DNA of 64,000 nucleotides from assembly GCA_010645155.1 (NCBI GenBank), contig JAAGOF010000081.1, forward strand, positions 607,537 to 671,536. The letters run 5' to 3'. The DNA is from Tigriopus japonicus. Taxonomy: Eukaryota > Arthropoda > Copepoda > Harpacticoida > Harpacticidae. A model generated the notes under the pieces. That model was not told the DNA's origin and did no database searches. It saw nothing but the letters and a program-made list of their open reading frames with translations. Both the position numbers and the translations under genes were made by a program. This document shows positions 57,501-64,000 of this stretch, piece after piece. The stretch's first letter is position 1, and each line of letters begins with the position of its first letter.

Positions 57501-59156
57501 TAATTGTCACAATTTCACGTTTGAGACATTGTCTCCCCATCAAAGCAAATTCAAAAATTGCGAGGAATTTGTTTTTGACACAAAGGACTTTGAATCAACA
57601 ATAGTGACGGAATATGGGATCGTTTGTGAGAGGTTGGTTAGTTCATTCTACGCATATTTTTGATCAACCTAAAAACAAGATTGACGATTTGGATTTCTCT
57701 CTCACCAGGCGACACCTGAAATCAATTGTGGGCATGGCAATGATAGTAATGTTGGGCGTTGGAGGCTATACTTTTGGATATGTATCAGACACATTTGGTC
57801 GCAAACCAGTCATATTCGTGACCTTGTTTGCCACTGTGACTTTCAACATTGCGAGTACCTTCAGCACCAGTTTTTGGATGTACTGTGGTCTTTTCCTTGC
57901 AGGATGTAAGTTTTGATCCAATTTTGAGATAAGAAAATATTTCATCACGGATTTCTTTACAGGCTTGTTCCTCAATGGTAGCTACTATGGTCCATTTATA
58001 ATGTCCGTAGAACTTGTTGGCAAAGATTATGCTGCAGTGTGTAGCCTTGCAGTAAATTTCCCATTCGTTTTGGGAGAGCTAATTCCGATTGTTGTGTCTT
58101 ACTTCATTCGAGATTTCAGACAAATGATCCTGGTGACCTTTATTCCCATGTACATAATCCTACCCATGTGGTTCATTATACCTGAATCCCCTCGATGGCT
58201 TTTGGTGAATGAAAAGTGACAAAAAACGTGGTCTTTAAATCTTGCAGCATTAATCTAAATGCATTCATCATTTCAGAATGGATGAGTTTGTAAAAACAAT
58301 TCAAAAAGCAGCTAGAATTAATGGAACGTTAATTAGTGATGCCGTAATTAGATCTACCAAAACACATCATGAAGAGAATGAACGCCATCAAGGATCTTAT
58401 ATAGATGACAAGCAAGTTCACATTTGGAATCTCTTACGCAGCAGAAGTCTTTTTAAAAGAATAATGATTGTGCTTTTCAACTGGACGGCAGTGGTGTTGT
58501 GTTACAATGGGTTGACCATGAACAGTATCCATTTGGGAGGACATGTCCACTTCAATATGGCTCTGGGTGTGATCATTGAAATCCCTTCCTATTTATTCTG
58601 TATCATGATTATAAACCGATTAGGGCGAAGACCAATGCTCGTTCTGACCCAAATGATTTGCACAGTCTTCTGTTTGGCAACACTGGTCGTCCCATCTGGC
58701 AGACCAGACCTTCATTGGATTATTGTGACATGTTCCACAATTGCGAAATTTGGCACCACGTCAGCTTTCAGTATCGTGATCTTGCAAGTAATAAGTTTCT
58801 AGCCTCAAAAGTAATCCTTGATTTTTGTCAACGTATATTTTCAATTTCAGACATCAGAACTCTTTCCAACCTCAGTTAGGAACACTGTGGTGGGAGCGTG
58901 CTCTTTAACATCTCGTATTGGTGCAATGATGGCACCCGTGGTGGCAAACCTGCAACCTGGCCATGAATACGTGCCCATGTTGGTTTTTGGGCTCTCGAGT
59001 TTAATTGCTGGCATCGCTGGAATTTTTCTCCCAGAAACCCATGGAAAAGCGTTACCTGTGACCATAAGAGATGCAGAGGAAGAGGATGATTCTCAATCAA
59101 TATTTCCTTGCTTTAAATGTCACCAGGTGAAGCAACCTGAACCAATCACTGTTTGA
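51560..59156 (+). CDS. SLC22-type organic ion transporter (MFS)
   Basis: Twelve-helix plasma-membrane carrier of the organic cation/anion/carnitine transporter family. Exons 51560-51797, 57449-57632, 57709-57905, 57963-58215, 58277-58787 and 58851-59156 join in one frame for 562 residues, the usual family length. MDYDDLLKEIGHWGRWQKQT is the typical SLC22 N-terminus. It is followed by TM1 and a large Cys-bearing extracellular loop with FVFDTKDFESTIVTEYGIVC. Next comes the MFS loop signature GYVSDTFGRK (about 164-173), then PESPRWLL (280-287, the conserved family motif), NRLGRRP, and the C-terminal TSELFPTSVRN and LPETHGKALP. All junctions are GT..AG. Intron 1 is 5.65 kb and holds two hAT-type elements and a LINE fragment. 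Substrate cannot be told from the sequence. The start is the only ATG giving the family N-terminus. Confidence 0.94.
51798..53675. other. Transporter intron 1, left part
   Basis: AT-rich apart from the LINE fragment at 52340-52600. A run near 52770-52810 (ATCACTACACTATCCCCCCT) could be the edge of an LTR element but no partner was found. Confidence 0.4.
52340..52600 (+). pseudogene. LINE reverse-transcriptase fragment
   Basis: The open stretch contains VKIGSTLSQP, then EVPQGTILGPLLLIIF, the conserved RT motif around the (V)PQG..LGPLLF box. In a shifted frame NADGTKLVF follows, where active elements have the catalytic ADD box (here ADG). Frameshifts and short length make it a dead remnant. 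Confidence 0.75.
54117..54433. repeat. Inner inverted structure of the TATCTAGATA element
   Basis: AGATACTTCTAGATACTTTT then CTTCATAATG at the left mirrors GCATAATGAAGAAAAGTATC then TAGAAGTATCTT at the right. The two enclose the tandem array. It may be a nested element of the same family or part of its original design. Confidence 0.7.
54223..54342. repeat. 24-bp tandem repeat, five units
   Basis: Unit TGCATAATGCGTCCACTCTC then AATG; three units are perfect, the first and fifth differ slightly, and decayed units continue to about 54380. Translations of it give false repetitive proteins. Confidence 0.93.
54933..56212. mobile_element. hAT-type element with GTGCAAATAAA words, 1280 bp
   Basis: The left end is TAGAGACGGGCAGAAAGTGC and the right end TTTGCCCGTCCCTA. 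Both flanks are CTCATCAT (54925-54932 and 56213-56220), a perfect 8-bp duplication. The left third is an array of (A)AAAGTGCAAATAAATGTC units; the right end carries a few GTGCAAATAAAGG words. A separate MITE is nested at 55289-55602. Confidence 0.93.
55289..55602. mobile_element. MITE with TTAATTAGGTCA ends, copy B (nested)
   Basis: The left end is TTAATTAGGTCACTAGCAAA and the right end TTAGGCCCATGGCCTAAT. It shares internal words with 39430-39759 but is more diverged. It lies inside the hAT-type element 54933-56212. Confidence 0.65.
56221..57448. other. Transporter intron 1, right part
   Basis: AT-rich intron sequence up to the acceptor before 57449; nothing recognisable. Confidence 0.5.
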
Positions 59157-59270
59157 AAGTAACCTTAGAAAAAAAGTTCACAGTGTGGTAGGATAAATTT
59201 GTCTATCATTTGAAATCTCATCATGAGGTGTATATGTGCAAGGTTTTAATTGGCCTGGGAATTTAATGCA

Positions 59271-59276
59271 AATAAA
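59271..59276 (+). terminator. AATAAA, nearest poly(A) signal of the transporter
   Basis: First AATAAA after the stop at 59154-59156 (about 115 bp on). It lies inside the left end of the hAT-type element that starts at 59251. Confidence 0.55.
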
Positions 59277-59846
59277 TGTCCTTCAAAACGCAAATCAAAA
59301 AGGCCCGGAAGGAAATAAAAATGCAAAAAGCATGTTTCAAGGGGCATTCAATGTTTTGCTAAGGGTTTTAAGGTATGGGTTGTAGATTCAACATTTATGG
59401 GGCTAGAAATTGGTAGCGCAATAAATAGGTCTCACGGTATAAAGGTCACCGCAAACGGTCATGGTAAAGAGTTCACAAGGCAAAATGGTCACGTTAAAAA
59501 GGTCGCCGTAAAACGGTCACGGTAAAAAGGTCACTAGGTAAAACGGTCACGAGGTAAAACGGTCACGGTAAAAAGAACACAGTATAAAAGGTCACAATAA
59601 AATGGTCACCGGCCCGTGTAGCTCCAGAGGTAGCCAAGGAGGTGACCACAAGGGCCCTGGTATGTTATGTACATAACACCTCCCCCAAATCAAAATTTTC
59701 CCCAAGCTATTGATTACACTTCATGTAAAAAAAATGGAACTGCCACTCATGACAACATCAGGGCTGACTCACAGCCCACCATACAATCTTGGGCGACTCA
59801 CGACCCACCATACAATCTTGCTGACACACGGCTTGACCAATTCAGT

Positions 59847-60038
59847 GGTAAACACGTCTGTACCACAACGGGTAAACACGTCTGTACCACAACGGGTAAA
59901 CACGTCTGTACCACAACGGGTAAACACGTCTGTACCACAACGGGTAAACTCGTCCCCATGACAGCGGGATAACTTGTCTGCACGACAGCGGGAAACTCAT
60001 CTGCACGACAGCGTGAAACTCGTCTGCACGACAAAAGC
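59847..60038. repeat. 24-bp tandem repeat, about eight units
   Basis: Unit GGTAAACACGTCTGTACCAC then AACG. Four units (59847-59942) are perfect; four more decay towards GGAAACTCATCTGCACGACA. Repeated frames on both strands are artefacts. Confidence 0.95.
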
Positions 60039-60419
60039 ACCCTTTGGAAGGGATTACCTAGTTATTCTTGAAAGTGGTGCTTCATGATGAAGCTCATACA
60101 GTGCGTTATGATGTGTGTGATGCCGACATCCTTCATGAAGTTTGCGTCTAAGAGTCAATTCAGAAAATACAGCCTGAGTGATCTAGAGGTCACGGATCAA
60201 ACTACTGTCGCCGTAGTCTGCCTGTTTAGCTAGAACTGAGTAGTCTGGGTCTTGGTCTGTGATGATCATACTTGGTTGGCACAGTCAGTTGGAATCGTCT
60301 ACGTCAGCTCAAAAACCGGTTCTCCACCCTTGCGCTCAAAGTGCAAATCCGTGCAAATAGGGCCCCAAAATGCCAACAAAAGTTTTCTTTTGCATCAAAT
60401 TCCCAGGCCTAGTTATAAA

Positions 60420-60865
60420 TAATTGTCCCTTATAATAAAACAGTCATAATAATTGTGTTTGTAACGGGTCAAAACTGATGCTCTATCTGGTGACCGTCCA
60501 TTAAATGAGGACGATGACACCATCAGTTGCAGGTGGAAGAATTATAGCTTTGATCATGAAAGCCATTGGTATTTGCACGCCTAGTCAGGCCTTGACAGGT
60601 AGATTGGTCTGGGACGGATGGTTCGAAAATTCTCATCCAATGTTATCTTAAAAGATCCAAGCGTATCCCAGGCTTTGACAAAACGTCATTTTAATTGCAT
60701 GGGTAAGAGCTTATAATGAAAAGATTCTCGCCACTGGGCACTGACTTCCCGATTGTTTCGAGTAAATATGGTTTCCTTTTGATTCTAAGAGTGAATAATG
60801 CATACGGCATCATCTTCTTGACGGGTAAATGTTTACGGAAGTTAATGTTAAGATAAGGGGCAAGC
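60420..60865. other. Intergenic, nothing recognised
   Basis: Short stretch between two mobile elements with no recognisable content. Confidence 0.5.
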
Positions 60866-60873
60866 CCATGGAG

Positions 60874-61930
60874 CAGACCTGTGTCAATTACTTCTAAAAT
60901 GTTATTAATTACAATTAAATTGGTCTCAAAAGTAATTGAACACAGGTACTTTATTTTCAAATTTTATTAATTGCAATTACAATAAATTACTTGCCAAAAG
61001 TAATTGAATTACATTGAACTACATTTATTTTTCAAACTAAGCTTGGACTCCTTTCTTTTTTCAAGTTCAAAATGTGCAGAGCACTTTAAACAGGGTTGCA
61101 TCGGAGAAAAACCCGCCCGGGTTTTCCGGGTGATTTTTTTTCGGGCGGGTTTTTCGGGTTATTCGTTTCTGGGTTTTCGGGTTTTTTGATAGTTTTGAAT
61201 TCTTCGATATTTTTATTCATAATATTAATTCTTCATATTATCTTCTTCATATTGGACCACATTAGCATTTCATAATGAAGTTCTGACGATATACGGCACA
61301 ATAAAAACTCGATTTTTTGCAAGAAACAACAACTTTTGGCATTTTTGTCTCGATTTCTAAAGGAAGTCCTATGTTAAAAAAGACAAATTTGCGATGAAAA
61401 TATTTGCCCAGAATTGAGGCATAAATTTGGTCGAATTTGACATTTCTATGTCAACAAGTAACATTCTAAAATCAGAAAATGACAACTTATTAGCAACTTT
61501 CCTCTCATTGAGTGCAACTTTTAACAAAAATGAGCAACTTTATCCGTGCCTTATCTATAATATATTTCCTCATAGTTCATATCTTCTTCAAGAGATCCAG
61601 GAAATGCAATCCACGAGCATTGAATTTAAGTCGCATTGAGGTGAGCACAATTTTGAGGGACGAATTTAGGGCCAAAAAAGAGAAAAACCCGAAAAACTCG
61701 CCCGAAAAACTCGCCCGGCTGTTTTTTTCGGGTTTAATGTCTACTGGGCGGATTGAAGCAACCCGGACTAAAAAGGCGGTGAGCTTTTTGTGAATCAATT
61801 TACACACCGAAAAATATTGGGAGGACAGGGAAAAAATCTACGAATTTTCTAATCCTAGAACTGCTTATGTACGTGAAAATGTAATTGTAATTTGTAGGTA
61901 AAAAATGTAATAGTAAATGAAAAATAGTAA
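60874..61930. mobile_element. hAT-type MITE with AATTAC words, copy 2, interrupted
   Basis: The left end CAGACCTGTGTCAATTA is better preserved than in the copy at 10202. The body is collinear with that copy (AAGCTTGGACTCCTTTCTTT, then GTGAGCTTTTTGTGAATCAA and CCGAAAAATATTGG) except for a 676-bp insert at 61091-61766. The right end decays near 61930 without a clear terminus. Confidence 0.82.
61091..61766. mobile_element. hAT-type element with CGGGTTTTT words (nested)
   Basis: The left end is CAGGGTTGCATCGG and the right end GAAGCAACCCGG. Flanks ACTTTAAA and ACTAAAAA match at 6 of 8. The subterminal zones are built of CGGGTTTTTCGGGCG and its mirror. It interrupts the AATTAC-word element at a point intact in the 10-kb copy. 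Confidence 0.8.
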
Positions 61931-63326
61931 AAATGTAATAACTGTAAAAATGTAATAGGAAATGAACAAAATTTGCTCAAGGGAGAAATCTTATCACCAG
62001 CAGTAAAACAGGGCTGTTGGCTGTGTTGATTTGGTCAGCCCATTTTGGCGAATCCAAGTTTTTTTCCCATTTAAGCGTCCATTAAATGGTTTACGAGTTT
62101 TGGAAACGATCTATATTTTACGTTTAGATACCTTTGCTCAATTGATGAGATAATATGCTTTTTTTATCAGCTAGAAAATGAGAAACTTGAAGTCATATGT
62201 TGCCAGGAAGAAAAACAGAACAATTTAATATATTTAACAATGTTAAGTCGTATTTTTGTAATATCTCAAGTCCTTTTGCAACCACACATAATTGTTTATT
62301 AATCTGTCACCAAAATAATAAATTTTGTTGCCAATCTTTTTGTTTCGATGAAAAGAATAAAGACTGAGAAAAACCTAACATGAAGAAGAATTTCCATAGA
62401 TTTGCTTTTATACAAAAAATCAACAAAAAAAAAGCGTAAAAATAAAAAAAAGGCATTAACGACTTTTTCTTACGACCAACCAACTAATAATTTTAGATTT
62501 TGTTCGAGGATGCTTTCCGTTCCGAACAGTTTTAGAAACCAACAGCTTAAGAAGGTAAATTTATATCCTATATTTGCTTTTTATTACATTTTTGAAGTTG
62601 CAGGTTAATTATATTTTGGATTCTTATGGAGCCCTAGTGTAGAACCCTGGAGACCGTCATAAGTTTTGTGGTTTTCCAAAGATTTTTTTAAAATTTATAG
62701 TTTAGTAATCCAAAAGTACTTAGGAACAGAAGATCTTTTAAACATATTCCTGTTGAAGCCCTTGGGCATGGATGAGATCATGACATCAATGAAATAATTG
62801 GGACAGTTAGCAAAGTGCCTTACATTTGTCCATTAAGGGGAGAAAGGCAAAATTTTGGGTGGGAATAGACTCTTTGGTATCTAAACATATCTCACTTTTA
62901 TGGATGGGTAAAAAAAGGAAGTCTATGAGCCTCAATAAGACCTAAAACAGACACGGGTTATGTTCTAAAAACGCCAAAATGTATACTTGAACTTGGATCG
63001 CCGACCCTGTAAATCTTCGAATAGCATAAAAAATTTGAGTTCACTCCGTGGAAGTTCAAATGATTTATTGACCTCGAAGAAAGATTTGCAGGAATTCAAA
63101 TCTTGATGGTTGGCACATGCGTTGGTCAGCGAAACTTGGGATCCAACAGATATTATACTTTGTAAATGATTTTGATTTGATAAAGTGTCAATCCGTGGTT
63201 GGTTTCACCCAATATCGTGAAAAATCGGTTCAAAATAATGCAGGCAGAGCACTTTCCCCCTGAACGCATAGCACATCCACCAAAGGAGTCACATTTAAAC
63301 ATGAATTAAACAAGTTTTGGACAGGC
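61931..63326. other. Intergenic and 3' flank of the SH2 gene
   Basis: No gene was seen. A minus-strand AATAAA (complement at 63064-63069) lies about 260 bp after the stop of the SH2 exon and could end that transcript. Confidence 0.45.
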
Positions 63327-63560
63327 TTATTGGTAGATATCATCCATCAAAAGACCCTCCCGTAATCGTGCTATAAGGTCATAATCTCTATCAGGGTCGA
63401 GATAATCTCCGCCTTGCTCTCCGGCATCACTGCCATCCTCCTCTCCAGGTCGAAAGGTTGGGTTGTAACGGTTTAAAGATAGAGGACAAGGTAACATCTC
63501 TGGCATCACTGAGTGATGGACTAGCAAGGACGTTATGGAAGGAAACTGCTTCTGGCAACC
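63327..63560 (-). CDS. SH2-domain protein, last exon (tensin-type SH2 C-terminal part)
   Basis: Minus-strand exon opened by an acceptor (TTTTCAG before 63560), 77 codons, ending TAA at 63327. It starts GCQKQFPSITSLLVHHSVMP and continues EMLPCPLSLNRYNP. This fits the final helix and strand of an SH2 domain (F-x-S-I/L-x-x-L-V-x-H-H...L), closest in wording to the tensin group (GC....F.SL..LV..HS..P..LPC.L). An acidic tail of about 45 residues follows and the protein ends. Tensins normally have a PTB domain after SH2, so this is either a different adaptor or a short isoform. The rest of the gene lies beyond the right edge. A competing frame in this exon gives a less protein-like reading. Confidence 0.6.
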   Translation of the reverse strand, partial: GCQKQFPSITSLLVHHSVMPEMLPCPLSLNRYNPTFRPGEEDGSDAGEQGGDYLDPDRDYDLIARLREGLLMDDIYQ

Positions 63561-64000
63561 CTGAAAAGATGAGAACGAATTTTAAACGAAGTAAAAGGTA
63601 AAGAGTAACCATTGAACCCACAGAAGGGAGAAAATGCAATTCGATGTGTACATATTAGTGGATATTTTACACCATAAACTAACCGAATAGTTGTTTGATT
63701 GCTATCTTCCTTGCAAACTTGAATTTCTTCAAATCTGATGAGCAATGAAAATGATTGTTGTTGTAATTGTTGTTCAGAAACTAGTTATTCACTTAAAAAT
63801 GGTTGGCCAACCATGACTGTAGCTTTAGTTGTAATTGTATGATTTGCTCTCCAGTTCTATGGGCCCTTTGAAGATTTTTTTTGATTGGCCCACAATTTGC
63901 CTATCTTTTATCATTGGTCAGAATCGTTTATAAGGTTACAGATTTATCGCAAATCTTATTAAAAAAGGTAAGAATCAAAAGTCTTTTCATCTATGTTGAA
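63561..64000 (-). other. Intron of the SH2-domain gene
   Basis: Sequence upstream of the last exon. An exon-like stretch near 63660-63745 does not keep the frame of the SH2 exon and was not accepted. Confidence 0.4.

Larger units (their letters stand above)
59251..60411. mobile_element. hAT-type element with GGTCACGGTAAAA words
   Basis: The left end is TGGCCTGGGAATTTAATGCA and the right end, as complement, TAGGCCTGGGAATTTGATGC. Flanks GTTTTAAT (59243-59250) and GTTATAAA (60412-60419) match at 6 of 8. From 59430 to 59612, GGTCACGGTAAAA-like units follow each other, and a 24-bp tandem array lies at 59847-60038. It starts 94 bp after the transporter stop codon. Confidence 0.85.

Noticed and set aside
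59667..59972. Repetitive GKHVCTTT-type protein
   Set aside because: Translation of the 24-bp tandem array in the hAT-type element.
59434..60038. CRISPR-like array
   Set aside because: The repeats are head-to-tail without spacers and lie in an animal transposon; no CRISPR in this kind of genome.
63427..63639. Alternative minus-strand frame over the last exon
   Set aside because: It lacks family resemblance and ends inside the exon, while the other frame gives an SH2-like sequence to the end.

Overview
The window is AT-rich nuclear DNA from an animal, most likely an arthropod. Genes have short exons with GT..AG introns and AATAAA poly(A) signals, and several have families well known in metazoans. 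The exact taxon cannot be read from the sequence; a crustacean such as a copepod would fit the mix of mariner, hAT and tRNA-SINE copies. There is one assembly gap (13229-13549).

Genes, left to right. (1) The 3' part of a Patched-domain (RND superfamily) membrane protein, plus strand, 1-7779, 12 exons seen. (2) A SEC11-type signal peptidase, plus strand, 9490-17726, three exons with a 7.5-kb first intron. (3) A FAM20C-like secretory-pathway protein kinase, minus strand, 27188-17947, eight exons giving 529 codons in one frame; it is tail-to-tail with the signal peptidase. (4) An SLC22-type organic ion transporter, plus strand, 51560-59156, six exons, 562 codons. (5) The last exon of an SH2-domain protein, minus strand, at the right edge (63327-63560). 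A broken, intronless copy of a GTSF1/Asterix-like double CHHC zinc-finger gene lies on the minus strand in the signal peptidase intron.

Between and inside these genes the DNA is mostly mobile-element debris. At least twelve non-autonomous hAT-type families can be bounded by terminal inverted repeats (TIRs), many with intact or near-intact 8-bp target duplications. Others are Tc1/mariner-type elements, long fold-back elements, short palindromic MITEs, tRNA-derived SINEs and LINE fragments. Many of the hAT-type elements have bodies made almost wholly of one short word repeated in opposite orientations at the two ends, with a different word in each family. Several insertions are nested, which gives a relative order of events.

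The stretch 27.3-51.5 kb holds no gene that I can support, only repeats, one unassigned 182-codon reading frame and AT-rich sequence. The five genes share no pathway that I can see. Two (SEC11, FAM20C) act in the secretory pathway and two are multi-pass membrane proteins, but this looks like ordinary gene neighbourhood rather than a functional cluster. All boundaries were read by eye from splice-site rules, frame continuity and family resemblance; no search was run.
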